DNA of 5,457 nucleotides from Bacillota bacterium (GCA_021802375.1 JAKAAL010000354.1:1-5457), one strand, 5' to 3'. Positions 1 through 4,276 are shown, numbered from the stretch's first letter. Program-made: numbers and translations. Notes: generated from the letters alone by a model not told the origin.

Positions 1-129
1 CAATGCGGCCAGTTCGGGAAACTCTTCCCAATGATTGGCCCAGGCATGGAGTGCCCGCTTTAGCATCGCCTGTTCCTCTGGATCCACCATGATCCAGCGC
101 ACCCGCTGGAGGGGGGCTACCGCGCTCAT
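1..129 (-). CDS. Partial CDS, unknown early phage protein (N-terminal 43 residues)
   Basis: An open frame begins with ATG at 129-127 on the minus strand and stays open to the left edge, so only its first 43 codons are here. It starts MSAVAPLQRVRWIMVDPEE and continues with an Ala/Leu/Trp/Glu-rich, probably helical stretch. The start overlaps the stop codon of the upstream pentapeptide gene (TGATG, 131-127), and a GAGGAGG ribosome binding site lies about 7-8 nt upstream, inside that gene's last codons. Both facts support translational coupling and this start. I do not recognise the family, and the visible part has no diagnostic motif. Its position makes it the ninth gene of the minus-strand operon. 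It is real as a gene with good confidence, but its function is unknown. Confidence 0.72.
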   Translation of the reverse strand, partial: MSAVAPLQRVRWIMVDPEEQAMLKRALHAWANHWEEFPELAAL

Positions 130-512
130 CAGGCCCCCTCCTCAGCGAAGACCGCTCGGCAATAGGCGAGTGCCGCCGTATATTCCGCCAGATAGTGCGG
201 ATGGTCGGCATGTGTCTGCTGCACAGTGGTTTCCAGTTGAGATAAATCCCCCTGAAAACAGCCGGTCATGGCTTCCGTATTGCCGTCTGCAAATTGTTTC
301 ACGACTAAGTAATCGTGGCGGGAGCCTAACGGTCCCAGCTGAATGACCTTTACTCCATGCAGGGCAGCACCTTGCAGGTCGGCGGATCGCAGGTTGGCTC
401 CCGCTAGGTCGGCTCCATGCAGGTCAGCCCGCTGCCCTTGCGCCTCCCCGCTATCTACCCATGTTTTGTGCGCCACTAAGATTCCCGCTAAGTCTTCGGC
501 AGTGACGATCAT
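129..512 (-). CDS. Pentapeptide-repeat protein with phage-type C-terminal domain
   Basis: This 127-residue protein has three visible parts. Residues 1-28 form a short N-terminal segment. Residues 29-53 hold five consecutive pentapeptide repeats of the A(D/N)LXX type (ADLHG, ADLAG, ANLRS, ADLQG, AALHG). Residues 60-125 form a compact domain beginning GPLGSRHDYLVV, with a later GCFQGDL motif and a helical end. Pentapeptide repeats are known to fold as a right-handed beta-helix; five repeats give only a little over one turn, so this is a cap or short solenoid rather than a DNA mimic of the Qnr type. From memory, small phage proteins often join such repeats to a GSR...YL...GCF domain, but their function is not established. 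The start is ATG at 512, overlapping the upstream stop as ATGA (512-509), with AAGGAGGAG upstream. It is part of the minus-strand operon. Cytosolic location is likely because no signal or membrane segment is seen. Confidence 0.87.
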   Translation of the reverse strand: MIVTAEDLAGILVAHKTWVDSGEAQGQRADLHGADLAGANLRSADLQGAALHGVKVIQLGPLGSRHDYLVVKQFADGNTEAMTGCFQGDLSQLETTVQQTHADHPHYLAEYTAALAYCRAVFAEEGA

Positions 513-778
513 GCCTGTTCTCCTCCTTTTTCGCTTGATAACAGGTCCTCATGATTAGGAATTCCCATCTCCGACCGTAAAGCGCGGAGGGCCTCATTCA
601 CATCGCGCCGGACGGCTTCGGCCCGGCTCCATGCCTCGGTCGTAAGATAGGGATCCTGGGTTAATTGCCGATAGCGCCCCAGAAGTTGTTGTGTGTGAGT
701 GCGCAAGAACTCCATGCGATCCCAGACTTTGGTGTCATCCTGCCGAAGTGTTTTGATCCATCCCATTCTTATCCCCAT
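509..778 (-). CDS. Small helical hypothetical protein
   Basis: An 89-residue protein starting MGIRMGWIKTLRQDD. It is highly charged and should be almost entirely helical, with arginine/glutamate-rich stretches around residues 20-70 and a polar tail ending SSEKGGEQA. I see no membrane segment, cysteine cluster or recognisable domain. ATG at 778 is preferred because AAAGGAG lies about 9 nt upstream, directly at the end of the preceding small membrane ORF; the in-frame Met at residue 5 is a weaker alternative. Its last bases overlap the next start by four (ATGA), so it is coupled to the pentapeptide gene. I cannot assign a function. A small DNA- or protein-binding accessory factor is possible from its charge, but this is only inference. 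Confidence 0.78.
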   Translation of the reverse strand: MGIRMGWIKTLRQDDTKVWDRMEFLRTHTQQLLGRYRQLTQDPYLTTEAWSRAEAVRRDVNEALRALRSEMGIPNHEDLLSSEKGGEQA

Positions 779-793
779 CGATGATCGCTCCTT

Positions 794-916
794 TCAGCGG
801 CCCCACAGGGCCAAAACTACCCAGAGTTCGACGTAGAGCATCCCGCATCCTAGCGCGGTGCCCAGAATGATTTGCCAGCGGCGGGGATGCCACCTCCAGC
901 GTCGATGCCTACTCAT
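794..916 (-). CDS. Candidate 40-residue single-pass membrane protein
   Basis: A short open frame begins at ATG 916-914, overlapping the end of the bet-like gene by 8 bases in another frame, and ends with TGA at 796-794. The product starts MSRHRRWRWHPRRWQ, a strongly basic and Trp-rich head. A hydrophobic segment of about 22 residues follows (residues 16-38: Ile, Leu, Gly, Ala, Val, Trp with one Glu at 30), ending in Gly-Arg. This is a classic small membrane protein profile, with the basic head expected in the cytoplasm. Its stop falls directly before the AAAGGAG site of the next gene, so it exactly fills what would otherwise be a 130-nt gap in a tightly packed operon. The weak point is its own ribosome binding site: only GGAAA just before the ATG, so translation would depend on coupling to the bet-like gene. 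The function is unknown; hydrophobicity and context do not distinguish a holin-like, inhibitor or membrane-anchor role. Confidence 0.55.
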   Translation of the reverse strand: MSRHRRWRWHPRRWQIILGTALGCGMLYVELWVVLALWGR

Positions 917-1895
917 TTTCCAGTCCGTCTGTAGGCAATTCTGTGATCGCCGCCGTCATTTCCCGAATTTGGGTCAGGAAGAGTTGCACGTTCCCCACCC
1001 GATCTCCTTCCAAGGCCATGTAAGCATTGATGACTTCGGTCAATTCTTCCACCGCCAGACCAGCATCCACGGCGGCTTGCAGGGTGGGTGTTAGATCGTG
1101 CGCAATGGCCTTTTCTTCGGGAGTCAAGCCGGCGGTGGCCTTCCCTTGGGTGATCCACGCGGCTAGTTGGCCGACGGTGGCCGGCGCAAAACCCGCCGCG
1201 ACGAGGGGATGTTGGGCTTTGGGCGCATTGGACGCATTGGACGAAGATGGTGGAGGGCGTCGTGTGATTTCTCCCGTGTGGCGGTTGACTACAGTCCCTG
1301 GGTTACTGTTATCGGCTTGATCCATTTCATCAGCCGTATACACCCCGCTAAGATCCTGCGGAAATGCTTTGCGGAGGGCTAAGGCTTCAGCGACTTTCGC
1401 CAACATCAGATCGGGCATCTTTTGCCACATACTATTGGGACGCGGCTTATGGGTGTCTTGATCATAGGTGGTCTGCACATAACTGCCATATTTTGCGACC
1501 GCGTATAGCGGTTCTGAAAAATCGCGGCGTAAGACACCGACGCGGGCAGCAACAGGAGGTTCATCATGGAGCCACACTTCTTTCCACACGCCATCCTTGC
1601 CACACCACCATGGTCCTAATTGCCCCGCATATTTACCCGTGCGTTCGGCAATTAAGCGAAATCCATCAATGCTGGTTTGAATTGTCGCCGCTTGTTTCGC
1701 ATTCCGTTTGACACAGTAAATTTGCCGTGTCAGCGGATCCAGACCTGTGCGTTGGGCTTGATAGAGAAATAATTTGAGTTCATCGTCACTGGTATCTTTC
1801 GCGACGGTGGCCTTGATCAAGTTAATTTGATCGCGGGTCCAACTGACTTGAGCCACGCCGTTGGGCTGAACGACTTGCAATCCTTGGTCTGCCAT
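909..1895 (-). CDS. bet: Bet/RecT-family phage single-strand annealing protein
   Basis: A 328-residue protein whose core (about residues 35-195) matches what I know of the phage recombination protein Bet family (RecT superfamily). Landmarks are FLYQAQRTGLDPLTRQIY (43-60), the TIQTSIDGFR segment (71-80) followed by LIAERTGKYAG, the GPWW/VWL region (94-109), and PNSMWQKMPDLMLAKVAEA followed by LALRKAFPQDLSGVY (153-186). Such proteins coat single-stranded DNA and anneal complementary strands after a partner exonuclease resects ends. After the core comes a Pro/Ser/Asn-rich linker (about 196-230) and an Ala/Leu-rich helical region (about 231-328). That makes it longer than lambda Bet (261 residues); in lambda the C-terminal part contacts exonuclease and SSB, and a similar role here is inference. 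The start ATG at 1895 has AAGGAGG about 10 nt upstream and follows the exonuclease stop by 2 nt, so the two proteins are co-translated. It acts in the cytoplasm. Confidence 0.93.
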   Translation of the reverse strand: MADQGLQVVQPNGVAQVSWTRDQINLIKATVAKDTSDDELKLFLYQAQRTGLDPLTRQIYCVKRNAKQAATIQTSIDGFRLIAERTGKYAGQLGPWWCGKDGVWKEVWLHDEPPVAARVGVLRRDFSEPLYAVAKYGSYVQTTYDQDTHKPRPNSMWQKMPDLMLAKVAEALALRKAFPQDLSGVYTADEMDQADNSNPGTVVNRHTGEITRRPPPSSSNASNAPKAQHPLVAAGFAPATVGQLAAWITQGKATAGLTPEEKAIAHDLTPTLQAAVDAGLAVEELTEVINAYMALEGDRVGNVQLFLTQIREMTAAITELPTDGLENE

Positions 1896-1897
1896 GT

Positions 1898-2818
1898 TTA
1901 TTTTGCCTCCTTAATGCGTAGGATCCGATAGGGTGTTTGCTTCGTGTAGGCTTTCGCCAAGTCGGGATGTTCACTCTCAAAGCGTTTCTGATCGAATCCT
2001 TTCCGACTAGCCGATTTCCACGTAACGGTCGTCCCGTCCACGGTGCCTGCTTCGGCGTCACCGATCAATGCCTTCAGATGATTCTCCGCTTCGGTCAGCA
2101 GGGGTTGGGTCTCGTCGAGAATGGCTTTGGCTTCGGCCCGCTGGCGAATCCAGTGTCGGGCCTCCTCTGGCAATTCCACGGTTTTCGCCTGACTCTGGGG
2201 ATACAGGATCTTTAACGCTTGGGCCGTGGCTTCCGAGCCGTCCACCAAGGGCGGCGTTAGGGTCTGCACGCAGAGCCAAAAAGCGGCGGCCGCTTCGTGC
2301 ATCTCAGCAATCAAGGCGTCGTTCCGCTCGACAGGCACAATGCGGAAATCGTTCCCGCCGATCAAAACCGCCAAGTAGCCCTTCTGATAGCCGGTGATAT
2401 CGAGGTAATGCAGGACTTGAATCAGATAATGGATCGGGGCGCCATCGTCCCAATCACGGGCTTTAAACGCATTCGTCGTCTTGGCCTCCAGTACGGCAGG
2501 GCCTCCGGGATGATCGACGATAAGGCGGTCGATGTTCCCCCGGAGATAAGGGATCTCCGGGTGTTGGTAGGGTTGCGGATGGCGTTCGACCGTATACCCC
2601 GTTTGCCGGGCAAATTCTTGGGCGACGACATCTTCCAGAATATTGCCCCAATAGAGGTATGGGGAATCCGGTTGCTCCAGGGATTCCCCGATCTTCTCTA
2701 AGTACACATCCATCGGCCCCCGAAAGGGACTGAGCCCCATGATGGCGGCCATATCGCTCCCACCAATGCCTTGGCGCCGGGTAGCGAGCCAGTCTTGATG
2801 CGCGATATCTATTGCCAT
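1898..2818 (-). CDS. YqaJ-family (lambda-exonuclease fold) phage recombination nuclease
   Basis: A 306-residue protein with the motifs of YqaJ-like viral recombinases. They are WLATRRQGIGGSDMAAIMG followed by LSPF (10-32), YWGNILEDVVAQEF (56-69), the catalytic-type set D97 (in RGNID), E111 and K113 (in LEAKT), and Q134 (in YLIQVLHYL). The D-x13-E-x-K spacing is that of PD-(D/E)XK nucleases, which resect double-stranded DNA ends using Mg2+, so the protein should be active. The region after about residue 195 is helical and variable, ending in a basic stretch that begins KSASRKGFDQKRF. Family members usually run about 200-330 residues, so this is full length. The ATG at 2818 is preceded by GAGGAGG and lies 1 nt past the upstream stop. 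It lies immediately before the Bet-like gene, giving the exonuclease-plus-annealase pair of a Red-type system for recombination or circularisation of phage DNA. Confidence 0.93.
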   Translation of the reverse strand: MAIDIAHQDWLATRRQGIGGSDMAAIMGLSPFRGPMDVYLEKIGESLEQPDSPYLYWGNILEDVVAQEFARQTGYTVERHPQPYQHPEIPYLRGNIDRLIVDHPGGPAVLEAKTTNAFKARDWDDGAPIHYLIQVLHYLDITGYQKGYLAVLIGGNDFRIVPVERNDALIAEMHEAAAAFWLCVQTLTPPLVDGSEATAQALKILYPQSQAKTVELPEEARHWIRQRAEAKAILDETQPLLTEAENHLKALIGDAEAGTVDGTTVTWKSASRKGFDQKRFESEHPDLAKAYTKQTPYRILRIKEAK

Positions 2819-2819
2819 G

Positions 2820-3053
2820 TTACTTCGCCTCCTCTTTCAGGGGATGGATCGCCGGAAATGGCAGAGGAAAATATCCGGCATCCGTGTCGTACGGGAAATC
2901 CAAAATCTTGGTGTCGAGGCGACGGGCACCCCGCATTTCCCGTTCTTGCGTGAAGCTGGCTACCGCTGCCTCCACGGACTCTGCCGTGGCTTGGAAGACG
3001 GTGATGGTATCGCCCCAACCGACATAGGGGATGATGACCCAATGCTTGATCAT
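2820..3053 (-). CDS. Small hypothetical protein upstream of the exonuclease
   Basis: A 77-residue protein starting MIKHWVIIPYVGWGDTITVF. The first 22 residues look like two beta strands. Residues 23-42 look like an amphipathic helix (ATAESVEAAVASF and onward), and the tail is Pro/Phe/Tyr-rich (FPYDTDAGYFPLPFPAIHP). No cysteines or membrane segment are present. I do not recognise the family; the strand-strand-helix start would suit a small regulatory or interaction domain, which is speculation. The ATG at 3053 overlaps the preceding gene's stop as ATGA, with a G-rich ribosome binding site (GGGGGGGAG) upstream. Its stop is 1 nt from the exonuclease start. That tight coupling suggests it is made together with the nuclease and might modulate it or its partner. 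Confidence 0.8.
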   Translation of the reverse strand: MIKHWVIIPYVGWGDTITVFQATAESVEAAVASFTQEREMRGARRLDTKILDFPYDTDAGYFPLPFPAIHPLKEEAK

Positions 3054-3244
3054 GCTGTCTCCCCCCCTTCGAGGGCCTCTAGTCCGGCGGTGGTGGCATC
3101 AATCATGGCCGTCAGGGTTTGGATGCGCCCGTAACAGATCGCCTCGGCCTCGACACTGTGAAGGCGCGTGAGGGCCTGTTGAAATGCCGCCCGTTCGACC
3201 ATCAAGTCATTGACGAAACCGTAGGCTTCGGTCCATTCATTCAT
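3050..3244 (-). CDS. Small helical hypothetical protein
   Basis: A 64-residue protein starting MNEWTEAYGFVNDLM. It is rich in Ala, Leu, Glu and Thr and probably forms two helices (about 5-30 and 34-60) that could pair as a hairpin or coiled coil. A longer frame extends to 3313, but ATG at 3244 is chosen because it overlaps the upstream stop as ATGA (3244-3241) and has GAGGGGG at the right distance. The extended N-terminus would read into the upstream gene and looks unlike protein. It contains one cysteine and no membrane segment or known motif. It is the second gene of the operon, between the zinc-finger-like gene and another unknown. No function can be assigned. Confidence 0.75.
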   Translation of the reverse strand: MNEWTEAYGFVNDLMVERAAFQQALTRLHSVEAEAICYGRIQTLTAMIDATTAGLEALEGGETA

Positions 3245-3528
3245 GACGGTTCCCCCTCTTCCGCCGAATGCGCAATGATGGCGGCGTAATCGGCAATCCA
3301 TTCGGCTAAGCATTCTTCGTCACACCATATTTCATGGCGCTCCGTCGGAAAAATGTCGTGCAGACCGCCCGGCAACAACCGTCCGGGGCCGTCAATCGCC
3401 TCCCGGCAGTTGGGGCAGTAGCTGGCCCGGAGATCCTCGCGATACTGCAAAGGCACGCGGATTACGGGGACGGTCTCCATGAACGGGGACAGTATCTGAT
3501 TAAATAAGGGGTGAAGATTGGTCGCCAT
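3241..3528 (-). CDS. Small Cys4 zinc-finger-like protein, first gene of the recombination operon
   Basis: A 95-residue protein with a C38-x2-C41 knuckle (YCPNC) and a second pair C69-x3-C73 (WCDEEC) 27 residues later. These four cysteines very probably bind one zinc ion in a treble-clef or zinc-ribbon-like fold; His57 and His65 lie between the pairs. The C-terminal part (74-90) is a helix. Small zinc-binding proteins are common among phage early genes, often as DNA- or protein-binding adaptors, but I cannot name the family. A TTG at 3537 would give three more residues, but ATG at 3528 is preferred: AAAGGG lies about 9 nt upstream of it, whereas it directly abuts the TTG. It opens the minus-strand operon. 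The -35 box of an opposing promoter lies immediately upstream of its start codon. Confidence 0.8.
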   Translation of the reverse strand: MATNLHPLFNQILSPFMETVPVIRVPLQYREDLRASYCPNCREAIDGPGRLLPGGLHDIFPTERHEIWCDEECLAEWIADYAAIIAHSAEEGEPS

Positions 3529-3557
3529 TTGACTCAACCCTTTCGCTACCTTATAAT
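3529..3557 (+). promoter_or_regulatory. Sigma-A-type promoter, plus strand, driving a short RNA
   Basis: TTGACT (3529-3534) and a perfect TATAAT (3552-3557) are separated by exactly 17 bases. Transcription would start near 3564 and run rightwards into a terminator at 3583-3616, with no gene in between. The -35 box directly adjoins the start codon of the minus-strand zinc-finger-like gene, so RNA polymerase here would collide with, or block, transcription and translation initiation of the left operon. Confidence 0.72.
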
Positions 3558-3565
3558 GAAGGTAG
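3546..3565. promoter_or_regulatory. Inverted repeat around the -10 box, candidate operator
   Basis: CTACCTT (3546-3552) and AAGGTAG (3559-3565) form perfect 7-bp arms around ATAATG. The dyad spans the whole -10 box and the expected start site of the plus-strand promoter at 3529-3557. A protein bound here should shut that promoter. The sequence differs from the TTAGCC dyads at 3893 and 3927, so a different regulator is implied. Confidence 0.5.
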
Positions 3566-3616
3566 AATATTTGAGTGGTGCTTCCCCTGGGTCCAAGCCG
3601 GGGGATTTTCTTTTTG
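3564..3616 (+). ncRNA. Candidate ~50-nt small RNA between the HTH gene and the recombination operon
   Basis: The promoter at 3529-3557 and the terminator at 3583-3616 bracket about 50 nt that contain no plausible open frame. The predicted RNA has a roughly 19-nt single-stranded 5' part rich in A, U and G (TTGAGTGGTG), an 8-bp hairpin with a 7-nt loop, and a U-rich tail. It would be antisense to any minus-strand transcript reading from the HTH gene at 3867-3631 into the operon at 3528. It could act by base pairing, by transcriptional interference, or simply as a decoy transcript. No known RNA family is recognised. Confidence 0.45.
3583..3616 (+). terminator. Intrinsic terminator, plus strand
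   Basis: TCCCCTGG (3583-3590) pairs with CCGGGGGA (3598-3605), eight pairs including one G-U, around a GTCCAAG loop. It is followed at once by TTTTCTTTTTG. The T-rich tract is on the plus strand only, so it stops rightward RNA from the promoter at 3529-3557 and should let leftward transcripts through. Confidence 0.75.
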
Positions 3617-3630
3617 CGCTGGCGACAAAA

Positions 3631-3867
3631 TTAGGGAGCCGCGCGGCGCGTTTCTGGTAGACTATCAGCAAAGAGAGCATCAAGAGAGACACCTAAAGTG
3701 GACGCCAGACGTTGGAGTGTGTCAATGGAGGCCCCTTTACGGCCCAGCTCCAACTCGGCAATGAACGCATCCGTGTAGCCTACCATGCGAGCGACATCCG
3801 CTTGGGTGAGGCCCCGTTGAGTGCGGATCGCTCGGAGTCCTGTCATTTTAGGCCGTTTGGTTGCCAT
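3631..3867 (-). CDS. XRE-family HTH regulator, minus-strand half of the inner switch
   Basis: A 78-residue protein that is almost entirely one Cro/CI-type helix-turn-helix domain. The five helices run from about residue 8 to 66, with GLTQADVARMVG (19-30) and the recognition-helix region TDAFIAELELGRK (32-44), ending TLGVSLDALF. A short tail ending RRAAP follows. It aligns without a gap, in the same residue numbering, with the divergent gene at 3958-4173 (about 25 identical residues over 11-66), so the two are paralogues. ATG at 3867 is preceded by AGGGA at a workable distance. Its promoter probably lies at 3919-3947 and is overlapped by the operator at 3927-3941, implying auto- or cross-repression. 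No terminator follows on this strand, so its transcript may continue into the recombination operon. A dimeric DNA-binding repressor is the expected role. Confidence 0.88.
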   Translation of the reverse strand: MATKRPKMTGLRAIRTQRGLTQADVARMVGYTDAFIAELELGRKGASIDTLQRLASTLGVSLDALFADSLPETRRAAP

Positions 3868-3886
3868 GTGGGTCCCTGCTTTCTTT

Positions 3887-3915
3887 TTAGCTTTAGCCTT
3901 TGGCTAAGCTATAAT
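3887..3915 (+). promoter_or_regulatory. Promoter for the plus-strand HTH gene at 3958
   Basis: A perfect TATAAT (3910-3915) is preceded at 17 bases by TTAGCT (3887-3892), a poor -35 box. Start near 3922 gives a leader of about 36 nt. The spacer holds the palindrome 3893-3907. The weak -35 suggests lower basal activity than the opposing promoter, or a need for activation. Confidence 0.55.
3893..3907. promoter_or_regulatory. Operator O1, 15-bp dyad TTAGCC-TTT-GGCTAA
   Basis: A perfect 6-3-6 palindrome lying between the -35 and -10 of the plus-strand promoter. It is also at about +5 to +19 of the opposing minus-strand promoter. It is the exact reverse complement of the site at 3927-3941, so only the central triplet orientation differs. 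It is the natural binding site for one or both of the flanking HTH proteins. Confidence 0.8.
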
Positions 3916-3918
3916 CTT

Positions 3919-3947
3919 ATTGTGCGTTAGCCAAAGGCTAATGTCAA
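3919..3947 (-). promoter_or_regulatory. Promoter for the minus-strand HTH gene at 3867
   Basis: On the minus strand a perfect TTGACA (3947-3942) is followed after 17 bases by CACAAT (3924-3919), four of six matches to the -10 consensus. Start near 3912 leaves a leader of about 45 nt. The spacer contains the palindrome 3927-3941. It overlaps the plus-strand promoter region, so the two start sites cross over each other. Confidence 0.55.
3927..3941. promoter_or_regulatory. Operator O2, 15-bp dyad TTAGCC-AAA-GGCTAA
   Basis: A second perfect 6-3-6 palindrome, centred 34 bp from O1. It sits between the -35 and -10 of the minus-strand promoter and at about +6 to +20 of the plus-strand one. The mirror-image placement of O1 and O2 means that one protein filling both sites would silence both promoters. 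Confidence 0.8.
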
Positions 3948-3957
3948 GAGGTAAATC

Positions 3958-4173
3958 ATGCCGTGGAAAAAAAGTTTTTGTGAACGCCTGCAATCGCGAC
4001 GGGAATCTTTGGGCCTCACGAAAACGGCTCTGAGTAAAATGGTCGGGATTAGTAACGTGTCGATTCGCGAATTTGAAATTGGCCGGAAAGTGCCAACGGT
4101 GGATACCCTGGTTGCCTTGGCCGACGCCTTGGGTGTCAGCACCGATTGGCTGTTGGGCCGGGATACGGACTAG
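3958..4173 (+). CDS. XRE-family HTH regulator, plus-strand half of the inner switch
   Basis: A 71-residue, single-domain Cro/CI-type protein. Helix-turn-helix landmarks are ERLQSRRESLGLTKTALSKM (9-28), VGISNVSIREFEIGRK (29-44), then TVDTLVALADALGVSTDWLLG (47-67). It is a paralogue of the divergent gene at 3867-3631: GLT, MVG, E-x-E-x-GRK, DTL and LGVS fall at identical residue numbers, while residues 33-35 and 37 of the recognition helix differ (NVS and R against DAF and A). The ATG at 3958 has AAGAGGT 5-6 nt upstream. It is flanked by the operator pair on the left and an 11-bp-arm dyad just after its stop. Because it opposes the operon direction, it may be the repressor that holds the minus-strand transcript off, or a Cro-like counterpart; the sequence alone does not say which. 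Confidence 0.88.
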   Translation: MPWKKSFCERLQSRRESLGLTKTALSKMVGISNVSIREFEIGRKVPTVDTLVALADALGVSTDWLLGRDTD

Positions 4174-4180
4174 AAAGAAT

Positions 4181-4209
4181 CCCAGCCTAGACACTCCATC
4201 TAGGCTGGG
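4181..4209. terminator. Perfect 11-bp-arm dyad between convergent genes, likely minus-strand terminator
   Basis: CCCAGCCTAGA (4181-4191) and TCTAGGCTGGG (4199-4209) flank a 7-nt loop. Read leftwards, the stem is followed by ATTCTTTCTAG, a moderate U-rich tail, so it can end the regulator operon 5089-4257. Read rightwards, it is followed by GTATAATACTA, which is not a terminator tail but contains a -10 box. The same bases could also be a DNA operator, because the dyad covers the -35 and spacer of the promoter at 4188-4216. Confidence 0.6.
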
Positions 4210-4216
4210 GTATAAT
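4188..4216 (+). promoter_or_regulatory. Sigma-A-type promoter embedded in the dyad, plus strand
   Basis: TAGACA (4188-4193, five of six matches) and a perfect TATAAT (4211-4216) are separated by 17 bases. The -35 lies in the left arm and loop of the dyad at 4181-4209, and the spacer contains its right arm. Start near 4223 leads straight to the terminator at 4244-4276, with no gene between. Confidence 0.65.
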
Positions 4217-4222
4217 ACTACA

Positions 4223-4276
4223 GGAAAGATGATTGTGATTCGGCGTCCTGAACCCCTCAGGACGTTTTGTTTTGTG
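4223..4276 (+). ncRNA. Candidate ~50-nt antisense RNA at the 3' end of the excisionase-like gene (OOP-like layout)
   Basis: A promoter (4188-4216) and an intrinsic terminator (4244-4276) enclose about 50 nt: a purine-rich 5' part of about 20 nt, an 8-bp hairpin and a U-rich tail. The last 20 or so bases are complementary to the 3' end, including the stop codon, of the minus-strand gene 4463-4257. This resembles OOP RNA of lambda, which lies antisense to the end of cII; homology is not claimed. An ATG at 4229 opens a frame that only shadows the opposite gene. The RNA could destabilise the regulator mRNA or interfere with leftward transcription. Confidence 0.45.
4244..4276 (+). terminator. Intrinsic terminator, plus strand
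   Basis: CGTCCTGA (4244-4251) pairs perfectly with TCAGGACG (4257-4264) across an ACCCC loop, followed by TTTTGTTTTGTG. It ends rightward transcripts from the promoter at 4188-4216 and from the HTH gene at 3958. The right arm is also the stop codon region of the opposing gene, so the two functions share bases. Confidence 0.78.

Noticed and set aside
35..346. A 103-codon plus-strand frame at the left edge
   Set aside because: It is antisense to the pentapeptide gene and the partial gene, both of which have good ribosome binding sites and coupling.
346..426. Imperfect 15-bp periodic repeats (GCAGGTCGGC-like), considered as iterons or a CRISPR-like array
   Set aside because: They are the codons of the five pentapeptide repeats in 129-512. 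The periodicity is explained by the protein, and there are no spacers.
1364..1711. A 115-codon plus-strand frame inside the bet-like gene
   Set aside because: It is the complement of conserved Bet motifs, with no promoter or start signal.
2297..2701. A 134-codon plus-strand frame inside the exonuclease gene
   Set aside because: It is antisense to the strongly supported YqaJ-family coding region and has no ribosome binding site; it is a shadow frame.
3538..3630. A leftward promoter for the recombination operon in this gap
   Set aside because: I searched the minus strand for paired -35/-10 boxes at 16-18 bases and found none convincing. The operon may instead be read from the promoter at 3919-3947 or further upstream.
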